A DNA stretch of 64,000 nucleotides. Origin: Trichomonas vaginalis G3 (taxonomy: Eukaryota; Parabasalia; Trichomonadida; Trichomonadidae). Every line of letters begins with the position of its first letter. Within the stretch, counting starts at the first letter, position 1. Of the stretch, positions 9,787 to 17,941 are shown one piece after another. A model generated the notes under the pieces. The model was not told the DNA's origin and made no database searches. It worked only from the letters and a program-made list of their open reading frames with translations. Both the position numbers and the translations under genes were made by a program. The stretch covers positions 496,001 through 560,000 of the forward strand of contig NC_067208.1 in the NCBI RefSeq assembly GCF_026262505.1. Direction: 5' to 3'.

Positions 9787-9844
9787 ACGAAGTGAAGATT
9801 TGCACTTCGTCAAAAAAGTGAAGGTTCCCGACGGTTTCAAACCG
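9787..9844. terminator. Double hairpin after KilA-N gene 1, copy 5
   Basis: Stem ACGAAGTG/CACTTCGT (9787-9810, 8-base loop) and stem CGGTTT/AAACCG (9832-9844, 1-base loop), starting 27 bases after the stop codon at 9759. May end transcription, or be another copy of the mobile hairpin. Confidence 0.55.
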
Positions 9845-9939
9845 CCATACTTTACATGAAGATAGTTTACAATGTCAACTAAATATCATGTACGATAGAA
9901 ACGGTTATGTAAAGTTTACATTTTGTAAAGTTTTGTCCT

Positions 9940-10032
9940 GATTCAAGACAAGTCTTGTATTTTTTCAGAACAAGTCTTGTATTTTTTCAAGACAAATCTT
10001 GTCCTGATTCAGAACAAGACTTGCACTTTTTC
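9940..10032. promoter_or_regulatory. Repeated ACAAGTCTTG operator-like sites between KilA-N genes
   Basis: Four near-palindromic sites related to ACAAGTCTTGT, two in tandem at a spacing of about 23 bases with the linker ATTTTTTCA and two more diverged, lie in the 636-base gap between the KilA-N genes. Such clusters suit a dimeric DNA-binding protein, perhaps a KilA-N product; this is inference. The rest of the gap (10033-10300) shows no gene. Confidence 0.4.
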
Positions 10033-10309
10033 AGGAAAACCTATCGTCCAACTTTACAAATGTCACTTTTTCAACATGATTGCATTTTGGTCGGGGAACA
10101 ACTTTCTCTCATTTTGTTACTTTTTTCTATCGTCGTGTTTTGTCACTTTTCCCTCAGGGTGTGTGTCAGAAAATATCCAAAATCTTTATAGCCTCGTATC
10201 TCCTTCAATTCTTGACTGTTTGACATGTATGACACACCATTCAATTCAGAATTATATGCTGAATCTTATGACCTTCATTTGTTCGTGACTTCTTTTCACA
10301 TATGTAACC

Positions 10310-10395
10310 ATGAATTTTTAACATTTCTTTAACACAGAAAAATAAAGTTAGTTTTATTTTTATTTATTTTTTTATCTTGTATATAAGAAACAGAA
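10310..10395 (+). promoter_or_regulatory. Shared long promoter element, KilA-N gene 2
   Basis: Matches 9013-9096 over nearly its full length, ending in TTATCTTGTATATAAG and AAACAGAAATG. The similarity is higher than between the two proteins, so the promoter has been conserved or copied more recently. Confidence 0.6.
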
Positions 10396-11223
10396 ATGTC
10401 AACATTAGAGAACACAACAACTGCTATCGTTCATGAAGCTATAAATGAAGAATACGAGTACATACAGTATAACAAACAGTTACGTCTCATTCGTTCAGTC
10501 AAAGACGATATGTACCAAATGCAAAGTATAATGAATGCTCTTCGTTCTACAAAGCAAGCATATCATTGGTTTGAAAACCAACAGACAAAAGAACTTTTAG
10601 AAGAATTTCCTCATATGATTGCTTCCCTCGGAAAACCGGGGGAAGAGATTCCGTACGAAAATCACAAGAATTTGGCACCTGGTTTGAAAGGTTATTATGT
10701 TCATAGACTTTTAGTAAACGCTGTAGCAATGTGGGCTTCACCTCGTTATGCTTGTTATATTTTCATGATGTTAGATGAACTATATAAAGCAGAACGTGGA
10801 GAGATGGAAAAGAAACTTCAAGCAAAAGATGAAGTCATTGAATCCAAAGACAAAAGCATACAGAAAAGAATACCGCGTTCAGTACCAAAAGGAAAGGAAA
10901 AAAGCTATAAGTATATGATTTACGCTGAAGAGTTGGAGAAAGAAGAAGATAGAGATATGGTTATGTTGCATTTAGTGAGAAGAAACAACAAGAGCTTTTA
11001 TGACCTCGCTAAAATATATAAATCTGACAGAAACTGGTTCTATCGTGAAAACTTACCGATTTCAATGGCACCGAATGAAGATATTAAACAGATAGTTCAA
11101 GACACGCTTCCTCAAACACACTATGATATCAAAGGTTGCACAATACTTACATTCAAAGAAGACTTACCGCTACTGAAGGAAAAAATAACAGAATATTTCG
11201 ACAACTTCAAAGAGGAAGAATGA
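10396..11223 (+). CDS. KilA-N domain protein 2 of the Polinton
   Basis: 275 aa, open. A diverged KilA-N domain covers about residues 20-135; the signature GYYVHRLLVNAVAMWASPRY aligns with GTYVDPRLINYIAMWASPKY of gene 1. A charged coiled coil follows (about 135-160). Residues 165-275 form an extra domain with the YMIYAEELEKEEDRDMVMLH pattern, like the C-terminal domains attached to KilA-N or BRO proteins in large DNA viruses. A hairpin (10623-10644) codes the same loop region as in gene 1. Likely a DNA-binding regulator; target unknown. Confidence 0.8.
   Translation: MSTLENTTTAIVHEAINEEYEYIQYNKQLRLIRSVKDDMYQMQSIMNALRSTKQAYHWFENQQTKELLEEFPHMIASLGKPGEEIPYENHKNLAPGLKGYYVHRLLVNAVAMWASPRYACYIFMMLDELYKAERGEMEKKLQAKDEVIESKDKSIQKRIPRSVPKGKEKSYKYMIYAEELEKEEDRDMVMLHLVRRNNKSFYDLAKIYKSDRNWFYRENLPISMAPNEDIKQIVQDTLPQTHYDIKGCTILTFKEDLPLLKEKITEYFDNFKEEE
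10623..10644. repeat. GC-rich hairpin inside KilA-N gene 2
   Basis: Nine-base arms TTCCCTCGG and CCGGGGGAA (one G-T pair) around an AAAA loop. In frame, about 25 residues before the AMWASP motif, the same neighbourhood as the hairpin in KilA-N gene 1. Confidence 0.6.
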
Positions 11224-11242
11224 ACAAAAAATATATTTTTGC

Positions 11243-11716
11243 TTAAATAGCTTCAGGGTCTATTTCTTCAACCATTTCACTTCCTTCGTCAATGTCAATA
11301 GAAGCTTCTTCAACCTTTGGTAAGAACTTTTGTATAACATCTTTGTTCGTTATTGTCTTCAGAGATGAAGGATAATATTTCACATTTGTTTCACCCTTCT
11401 TATATTCTTTCTGTTCGGAAAGATTTAAAGCAATACTGAAGAAGTCAATGTTAGAGTTCTTTATAACAGTATAATGAGTATCTTTGACATTCACGAAGAA
11501 ACCCTTTTGTTTCAAAACTACTGCTAACTCTTGTGAAGTATAACGTTTGCGGTCAATGACGATAGCTAATGGTCTGACATACTGACCAAACTTAGATTCT
11601 TTCACAAACTTCTTGTTAAAGATAACATTAACATTTGAAGCATTATTGAACTCATTCTTGATGGCAGTAGCGAGAGCATTGTATGAAAAGAACTTGCAAT
11701 CTTGCATGTGTTTCAT
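11243..11716 (-). CDS. Polinton protein divergent to DNA polymerase, unknown
   Basis: 157 aa, open, no recognised family. The first ~115 residues have alternating helix and strand character (SYNALATAIKNEFNNAS, RPLAIVIDRKRYTSQELAVV). The last 25 residues are very acidic (EEASIDIDEGSEMVEEIDPE). A small protein with an acidic tail, divergent to the polymerase, could be a replication partner or single-strand DNA-binding protein, but that rests on position alone. The 89-base gap to 11806 carries both promoters. Confidence 0.6.
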   Translation of the reverse strand: MKHMQDCKFFSYNALATAIKNEFNNASNVNVIFNKKFVKESKFGQYVRPLAIVIDRKRYTSQELAVVLKQKGFFVNVKDTHYTVIKNSNIDFFSIALNLSEQKEYKKGETNVKYYPSSLKTITNKDVIQKFLPKVEEASIDIDEGSEMVEEIDPEAI

Positions 11717-11754
11717 TATAATAAAAAGTTCGAAATATTTTAAAACTAGCCTTA

Positions 11755-11805
11755 AAAAATCTAAGCTAATTTTTTTCTAAGAAATTTTTTTATTTCCTAC
11801 TAAAG
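11755..11805 (+). promoter_or_regulatory. Shared long promoter element, DNA polymerase gene
   Basis: Contains GCTAATTTTTTTCTAAG followed by AAATTTTTTTATTTC, matching GCTAATTTTTTCTAAC and AAATTTTTTTATCTT before KilA-N gene 1. Found before polymerase and KilA-N genes but not before capsid or fibre genes. Confidence 0.6.
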
Positions 11806-14800
11806 ATGTATCGGAAGTTGTCTAAGTTAGAACACTCGGAAATAAAACAACTTCTTACAGAAGCTAACATAGATGTTGCAAAACATTACGCGACAAACAA
11901 AAAAGCACTCGCTGACATCCTCAATGACTACAATGGTGAAATAACTTATGATAGAATTCATGAGTTCATAAATGCAAGAGCATTTCCTTTAAATGACGTT
12001 GCTATTGACTTATATCATAGACGTTCAATACCTCATGAAGTAAGGCGTGAGATGTTTGACATAACAAATGCGAACGTTGGTCATACTCGTAAAGCTCTTT
12101 CTCATGATGTTCGTCAAGAGATGTTTGAACTTACGAACTCAAACGTTGGTGAAACACGAAAGAGAGATGACACACTGAAACAACAGAGAAGAGAGATGTT
12201 TAAAAGTGCTATAGAACAAGTTCGCAAAGCTAACGATGTCATTCGTTCCATTGACGACAAACCAAAAGAAGGTGAGAGATGGTTAAAGAAAGATGAAGAG
12301 AATAGGAAGAGAAATGTGAAGTCAGGCAATAGACTCATTGACTTTAACATCGAAGTTTTAGATGAACCAAACAGAGACTACTTACACAAACATTTCGGTA
12401 AGGTTTTCATGAGACTCTTAGAGAAGATTAAAATAAACTCCCAACAAAGATGGATGGTATGTTATAAACTTGGTGGAAAGTATGAATGTTCTACGTTAAA
12501 CCTCAATAATATTGGAACATTACTACATCAGCTCTTGAAGGAGAACTTTATATCAGAGATAGAAGCAAATGCTGCAGGTATTGTTGAAATGCACTATGAC
12601 TTCTTCTTGACAAACATAAAGAATCTTACTGAAATAAAGATGTATGATTTAACAGAATATGAAGGCTTAACGATGTCAGATGTAAAGAAAGGCAAACCAA
12701 AAAAGAGACCATATAGAGATGAAAGCACACTGACAGAAAGACAGAAAAGATTATTGAACAGACTTAAACAAACAGGAGATAAACAAGATATAGATGACTT
12801 CTGGAATGAAATCCTTGGTGAAAAGAAGTTTTATAAGAAGAGAAGCGGTCAGTTCTGGAAGTATCTTTGCACATTACCTATAAATCTTGAACGCTACCAA
12901 ATCTTCAATGAACTGAACAAAAGAACTGCAACACTTATGACAGAAGACAATTGTTTCGTTTATGCTTGCATTCAGGCTGGAGTAAATGAAGAAACTATTG
13001 ACCACATGAGAGAAGTCATTCGTGTTAGAGACTTTCCTCAAAGTAAAGTACAAGAAATTTCTGACGCAACTGGTATAGCATTCAATGTTACCATTGGTTA
13101 CTTCAATGACTCAAGACATAATGAAATAAAGAGATACATACCAAAAGAATGTAAAACTGTTCGAACTATTGACTTACTTCTTGTTGAAGACCACTACATG
13201 CTAAATGAAAGATTACCAATGACAACATATTTCATTCGCAACTATATAGAAATTCTCAAAGCTTGTGGTGGAATGAACATTGAGAAACAAATGAAGATTT
13301 ATACAAAGAGAGAGAACAAATATGTAGTTCGTTATGATAGAACAACACCGTTATGGGATGTTATGAAAACATTGTGGGAGTGCAAATATTTCGAACCTAT
13401 TTCTTATGGAGAACTTTTCACATATACGACTGACTTATATAAACAGAACCTTGCACCATTTAAAGATTTGACATATGCTCCAAAGTATTGTGTACAACTG
13501 AAGAAGAAAGCCGAGTCAAAAGAAGTAAATAAAAATAAGTGCAAGTTCATTCCTGAGCACGTTTTCTTTGCTGACTTTGAGTGCAGTACTGATGGCTTTC
13601 ATAAAGCTTTTAACATCTGTTATGACAGTGAAGATGGTTCAGTGAGTGAAAGCATTTGGGGTCAGAACTGCGCAACAGAATTTTTGGAACGACTTCCTGA
13701 CAAGAGTTTAATATATTTTCACAACCTCAGTTATGATATAAACTTCATCTTAAGACACATGACAGAAGTGAAAGGAACTCCCATCATTAAAGGTTCACGA
13801 ACAATGCAAATAACTGGCTTATATAAAGGAAGGGCAATTATTATAAAAGACTCTTACAGTGTTATAAATAAGAAGCTTAAACTATTTCCTGCTATGTTTA
13901 ACTTACAAACAGGACCGAAAGAAGTATTTCCATACAACTACTACAGCAGTACTTTGTTAGCAAATGACAACAGAACTGGTGTCATTTCTGAAGCATGTAA
14001 GTTTATCCGGGATGCAGATACATTCATGAAAAACATAGATTCCATCAAAGGTTGCAGAATAGATGAGAACCACTTCGACTTAGAAAAGTATAGCACATTT
14101 TATTGCAAACAAGATGTAAGAATTTTAAGAGAAGGTTTTGTTAAGTTCCGCAATGACATATTGAAAGAATTTGATTTAAACGTTTATGACTACGTTAGTA
14201 TTTGTTCAATTGCTAACAAATTATTTGAGAACAGAGTATACTTCCCGAATGGAAATTTATATGACCTCTCAAATAAACCAAGAGAGTTTATTTCGAGATG
14301 CATTCAAGGTGGAAGATGTATGTTGTCAGATAACATTAAACAAAAGAGTAAAGAGAAACTCATTGCTGATTTCGACGCTGTTTCATTATATCCTTCAGCA
14401 ATTGCAAGATTGTATACTTTAGAAGGAATTCCAAAGGTTATGAAGGATGAGATGTTAAGCACAGAGTATCTCATGAGACATTTATTCGATGACGACCAAA
14501 AGGAACCCATTGGTGAAAAGTTTATATCTGGCTTCTTTGTTCTCATTAAGATAACAGAGATTGGAATACATAGACACTTTCCTTTAATAGTTTGTGACCC
14601 TGAACTAAATCCAGAACTTAACGTTCCCAGAAGTTCAAACACTTGCTGTTTAATGTATGTTGACCATATAACATTACAAGACCTCATAAAATATCAAGGT
14701 GTCAAATGTGAAGTGTTGCAAGGATACTATTACGATGGAAACAGAGATATTAGAATAAGAGATGAAGTAAAGAAGTTGTTTGAGTTAAGGTTAAAGTATA

Positions 14801-15630
14801 AGAAAGAAGGAAATCCTTTACAAGAAAATATAAAGCTCATTCTGAACAGTATTTATGGCAAAACTATTCTATCTCCTATTGAGTCAAAAATAACCATAGT
14901 AGATGACAAAGATGCTATAAGATATGCCATCAGAAACTACAACCATATAGTGAAGTTCGAAGGTTTGGATGGTTCAGATAAAACTATTTTCAAGCTAACG
15001 AAAAGCATTTGCAGACACTTTAACTTCTGTCCACTTGGTGTTAACATTCTGTCAATGTCGAAGAGAATAATGTGTGAAGTATTCTGTACTGCTGAAGATA
15101 TGGGACTTCAAATATTTTACCAGGACTGTGATAGCATGCATATTTTCAATGAAGACATACCACGTTTAGCTCAAGAATTTAAGAAGAGATACGGTAGAGA
15201 ACTTATTGGTAAAACATTAGGTCAATTTTATAGCGACTTTGCAGAAATAACACCTGGAAAACAAAGTTTAGCATACAAGTCAATATTTTGTGGAAAGAAG
15301 ACTTACATAGACTTACTCACGAATGATTTGAATGAAGTTGCATTCCATGCACGTTGCAAAGGTGTCAAACAAGACGTCCTTGCTTTAACAGCTAATGAAA
15401 TGTTTCCTGAAGCTATACAATGCTATTACAATGAAGATAAGAACATTCACATACCTGTTGGAACATATGACAAAGACTCTGAGTTCAGTTTAATGAAACT
15501 TTACAAAGCACTTTATGACGGTCAAGAGATTGGATTTGACTTATGTAAGTCATGTCAACCTTGCTTTGCTGAAAAGTTTAACTTTTCTATTCAGACTAAG
15601 ACTTCATTCATAAGAAAGCTTAAGTTCTGA
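11806..15630 (+). CDS. Protein-primed family B DNA polymerase (pPolB)
   Basis: 1274 aa, open. Replicates the element from a protein primer at its ends. The exonuclease motifs are visible: ExoI DFE at D590/E592, ExoII HNLSYD ending at D644, ExoIII YCKQD at D770. Polymerase motifs: A DFDAVSLYPS with D857, B NSIYG about 1014-1018, C QDCDS with D1107/D1109. Before the exonuclease is a ~580-residue N-terminal region with a repeated REMFDITNANVG-like unit (residues ~70-110) and a stretch with DNCF (about C383) and EDHY (about H463) that recalls cysteine-peptidase-like folds. Length agrees with trichomonad Maverick polymerases. Looks whole. Confidence 0.96.
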   Translation: MYRKLSKLEHSEIKQLLTEANIDVAKHYATNKKALADILNDYNGEITYDRIHEFINARAFPLNDVAIDLYHRRSIPHEVRREMFDITNANVGHTRKALSHDVRQEMFELTNSNVGETRKRDDTLKQQRREMFKSAIEQVRKANDVIRSIDDKPKEGERWLKKDEENRKRNVKSGNRLIDFNIEVLDEPNRDYLHKHFGKVFMRLLEKIKINSQQRWMVCYKLGGKYECSTLNLNNIGTLLHQLLKENFISEIEANAAGIVEMHYDFFLTNIKNLTEIKMYDLTEYEGLTMSDVKKGKPKKRPYRDESTLTERQKRLLNRLKQTGDKQDIDDFWNEILGEKKFYKKRSGQFWKYLCTLPINLERYQIFNELNKRTATLMTEDNCFVYACIQAGVNEETIDHMREVIRVRDFPQSKVQEISDATGIAFNVTIGYFNDSRHNEIKRYIPKECKTVRTIDLLLVEDHYMLNERLPMTTYFIRNYIEILKACGGMNIEKQMKIYTKRENKYVVRYDRTTPLWDVMKTLWECKYFEPISYGELFTYTTDLYKQNLAPFKDLTYAPKYCVQLKKKAESKEVNKNKCKFIPEHVFFADFECSTDGFHKAFNICYDSEDGSVSESIWGQNCATEFLERLPDKSLIYFHNLSYDINFILRHMTEVKGTPIIKGSRTMQITGLYKGRAIIIKDSYSVINKKLKLFPAMFNLQTGPKEVFPYNYYSSTLLANDNRTGVISEACKFIRDADTFMKNIDSIKGCRIDENHFDLEKYSTFYCKQDVRILREGFVKFRNDILKEFDLNVYDYVSICSIANKLFENRVYFPNGNLYDLSNKPREFISRCIQGGRCMLSDNIKQKSKEKLIADFDAVSLYPSAIARLYTLEGIPKVMKDEMLSTEYLMRHLFDDDQKEPIGEKFISGFFVLIKITEIGIHRHFPLIVCDPELNPELNVPRSSNTCCLMYVDHITLQDLIKYQGVKCEVLQGYYYDGNRDIRIRDEVKKLFELRLKYKKEGNPLQENIKLILNSIYGKTILSPIESKITIVDDKDAIRYAIRNYNHIVKFEGLDGSDKTIFKLTKSICRHFNFCPLGVNILSMSKRIMCEVFCTAEDMGLQIFYQDCDSMHIFNEDIPRLAQEFKKRYGRELIGKTLGQFYSDFAEITPGKQSLAYKSIFCGKKTYIDLLTNDLNEVAFHARCKGVKQDVLALTANEMFPEAIQCYYNEDKNIHIPVGTYDKDSEFSLMKLYKALYDGQEIGFDLCKSCQPCFAEKFNFSIQTKTSFIRKLKF

Positions 15631-15681
15631 GGTCATGAATGAGAAAAATAATAAGGTCATTTATTTTTGTCAGCAGTGAGG

Positions 15682-16251
15682 TCATATAAGATTATATTGA
15701 CGTTTGAATGCACTGTATGAAATTTTTGTAAGTTTTCCTTTTACAGTCCATGCATTTACATACAGAGTTCCACATTTATTGTTTTCCATTACATGAAGCT
15801 CTCTATAGCGAAATCCATTAAAGAAATAGAAGAGGTCTTGTTCTGGGTCATAGTATAAATCATCGAACTCATGTTTTCCATATGTTTTAACTTCAATGGA
15901 GTTTTCACCAATTTCATCTACATAGTTATAATTTATACCATTTGCTTTACATCTGTTTTTATTGTTTTGTTGTGATGTTACATATCTTAAATTTTCTATT
16001 CTATTGTCTGTTCGTATATGATTTATATGGTCTACTTGAGGTAAGTTGTCTGGGTTAAGTATGAATTGTGCTGCTATAAGTTTGTGCTTGAAGTATTTTT
16101 GACCGTTTAAACATAACCTATAATATCCATCGCTCATCCATTCACTCACAATTTTTCCTGTAGATTTTTTCCTAATATTGTGTGGATATTCTGTGTTAAT
16201 TTCATAGTCATTGTCATGTTCGAGTGTTTGCCAATATCCTTCACCTTCCAT
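15682..16251 (-). CDS. HNH homing-type endonuclease in the Polinton
   Basis: 189 aa from the ATG at 16249-16251; the frame extends three codons to a GTG that I do not use. The N-terminal part (DYEINTEYPHNIRKKSTGKIVSEW) fits a NUMOD4-type DNA-binding motif. The HNH core follows at about residues 72-112 (KHKLIAAQFILNPDNLPQV, then DHIN, TDNRIENL, QQNNKNR). Known members nick or cut DNA and spread as homing genes. It sits convergent to the polymerase gene. The 51 bases between carry three GGTCAT repeats. The C-terminal ~70 residues are not recognised. Confidence 0.85.
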   Translation of the reverse strand: MEGEGYWQTLEHDNDYEINTEYPHNIRKKSTGKIVSEWMSDGYYRLCLNGQKYFKHKLIAAQFILNPDNLPQVDHINHIRTDNRIENLRYVTSQQNNKNRCKANGINYNYVDEIGENSIEVKTYGKHEFDDLYYDPEQDLFYFFNGFRYRELHVMENNKCGTLYVNAWTVKGKLTKISYSAFKRQYNLI

Positions 16252-16301
16252 GCCTTTCACTCAAATAAAATTTTCAGAAAAAAATAAAACTAGCGTAGAT
16301 T

Positions 16302-17159
16302 TTACAATACTGCGATGGTAGAGTTTAAGAGTTGTGCTTCAATGTAGAGACAGTCCTTATGGTCTGGAGGTAAGAACATTGGGCAGTTATGGTCATGAGT
16401 GGAGAACATGTCTATCCAAAACTCACGATTGAAGCCAGTTAATTTATAGTATTTAGGGTTAGGAAGTGGTGAAGTTCTTGTATGACCAATGAACTCATTT
16501 TCAACTCCCTTACTTAAGTTTGAATATAATATAACTTGTTTTCTATCCCAAATGCCAGGTGTTACAATCTTTGAAAATTCATTTTTCCTCGGAAGCATTG
16601 CATCATAATTGAAAACATTCTTGAAATCATCACTTGGTTCAGAGATTTGAAATCTTATACGTAATGGATTTTCTTTCTTTTTAGCTACTTCATTGAATGG
16701 TGAATATATAACAAACTGACAGTCATGAGTTCCATCTTCATTTTCATTAAATTCATAATGAAAGTCTATAAGTTGTGGCTGACTACCTTCTTCTTTCAGT
16801 TGTGCAAGAAACTCACGTAAAGGCTGTAAAGTTTGTACTTCAATGTTGAACTTTTTCTCGAACACCTCATTAAATGAAATCATACATTGCAACAATGTTG
16901 TATCGTCTTTAAAGTATTTGTATATGTGAATGTTTTGGGCGCTTAAAGACTGTTCGTCATTTTCTATCTCGACTTGAAGTATAAAGTCAACCTTTCTGAA
17001 AGCACGTGTTATATACATAGATGTTATGCCAATGTACTTCTCTTCATTTATGTTCACAATCCAGTCTGTTGGAAACTTAAACGTTACTCTGTTCCCCTTT
17101 ATTTTGACGTCAGGGTTTTCACTACTGAACGCAACAGATAAAGGTATTTGTCTATACAT
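16302..17159 (-). CDS. Polinton candidate minor capsid or virion protein, 285 aa
   Basis: Whole open frame, beta-rich, no catalytic motif or membrane segment. It lies near the major capsid gene, where Polintons often keep a second structural gene, and its size suits a single jelly-roll protein. Its N-terminus (MYRQIPLSVAFSSENPDVKI) and C-terminus (CLYIEAQLLNSTIAVL) look like edge strands. It could be the penton-like protein instead of 3908-4633. The start follows a TTTATTTTTA run at 13-23 bases, as for other late-class genes. Confidence 0.5.
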   Translation of the reverse strand: MYRQIPLSVAFSSENPDVKIKGNRVTFKFPTDWIVNINEEKYIGITSMYITRAFRKVDFILQVEIENDEQSLSAQNIHIYKYFKDDTTLLQCMISFNEVFEKKFNIEVQTLQPLREFLAQLKEEGSQPQLIDFHYEFNENEDGTHDCQFVIYSPFNEVAKKKENPLRIRFQISEPSDDFKNVFNYDAMLPRKNEFSKIVTPGIWDRKQVILYSNLSKGVENEFIGHTRTSPLPNPKYYKLTGFNREFWIDMFSTHDHNCPMFLPPDHKDCLYIEAQLLNSTIAVL

Positions 17160-17184
17160 TATAGTTCGGATAAAAATAAACCAT

Positions 17185-17446
17185 TTACTCTTTCTTTGCT
17201 TCAGCTTCTTTAGCTTTTGCTTCAGCTTCTTCTCTAGCTTTCTTCGCCAGCAAACGTGGGTTCTTTTGTCTTCCAGCAGCTAATGCAGCAAGTTGTTTTT
17301 CACTAAGTTTTCTCTTTGGTTCTCTGGCTTTTGTTCTTGTTTTTGTTCCTTCAGTTCGGAAAAATTTGCTCACGAATTTCTTTCTTCAATGCTTCAACAT
17401 CTATGACCCCTTGGGTCTTGTCCGTATGCTTGTCTGAGTCATTTGA
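17185..17446 (-). pseudogene. Polinton small very basic protein gene, broken
   Basis: Remains of a short gene for a Lys/Arg/Ala-rich protein (for example KREPKRKLSEKQLAALAAGR-type composition), with a long Ala/Glu/Lys helix at the end. About one break. The composition would suit a core protein that binds packaged DNA, by analogy with adenovirus core proteins; this is inference. Confidence 0.4.
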
Positions 17447-17487
17447 CTGCAGATAAAAAACAAAATTAAAACTTTAACCGATGTAAA

Positions 17488-17914
17488 ATGAGCTTGTCAA
17501 AATCAGAACGAGAGTCTATTATATTAAATGACGCAGAGGAATACAACATCCTTTCTATTATGTAAGTCAGAGTAAAGATGGTAAAATATATGTAAGAAAA
17601 AGAAAGGTTCCATTAGCGAATGCAGAGAGCGACAACATTAAGGTGCATGGCACCGAGGGTGAAGCCCATATAAAACCTTCTGTTCAAACTGAGACCAAAA
17701 AAGAACAGAAGAAAAGAAGCCAGATGTACTTTCAATAACGAACCAAGAGCTTATTGCAAAGTTCGTGAATTTCATTGAAAAACAAACCGAGTCAAAGAAC
17801 CCTGACCCACCAGTGAAAGAAGTTGAGACAAAAGAGAATGTACAGTTCATTGAAAATGTCACAAAACAACTTCCACCACGAATACCAAGAAGAAGAGTGA
17901 GAATAATGAAGTAA
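17488..17914 (+). pseudogene. Polinton small gene before the major capsid gene, broken
   Basis: Remains of a coding region of about 140 codons in the orientation of the capsid gene, ending 27 bases before it. About two breaks. The sequence is polar and Lys/Glu/Pro-rich, with a basic end (PRIPRRRVRI). It holds a GC-rich double hairpin (17642-17667). No family recognised. Confidence 0.45.
17642..17667. repeat. GC-rich double hairpin, copy 6
   Basis: Stem GGTGC/GCACC with loop ATG (17642-17654), two bases, then stem GGGT/GCCC with loop GAA and one G-T pair (17657-17667). Same two-stem design with three-base loops as copies 1 and 3. Confidence 0.7.
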
Positions 17915-17941
17915 ATAGATATTTTTATCTGAAGTAAATAC

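Noticed and set aside
9955-10288. Two short plus-strand frames between the KilA-N genes
   Set aside because: They cover operator-like repeats and low-complexity sequence, lack the promoter pattern of the element and have no protein-like composition.
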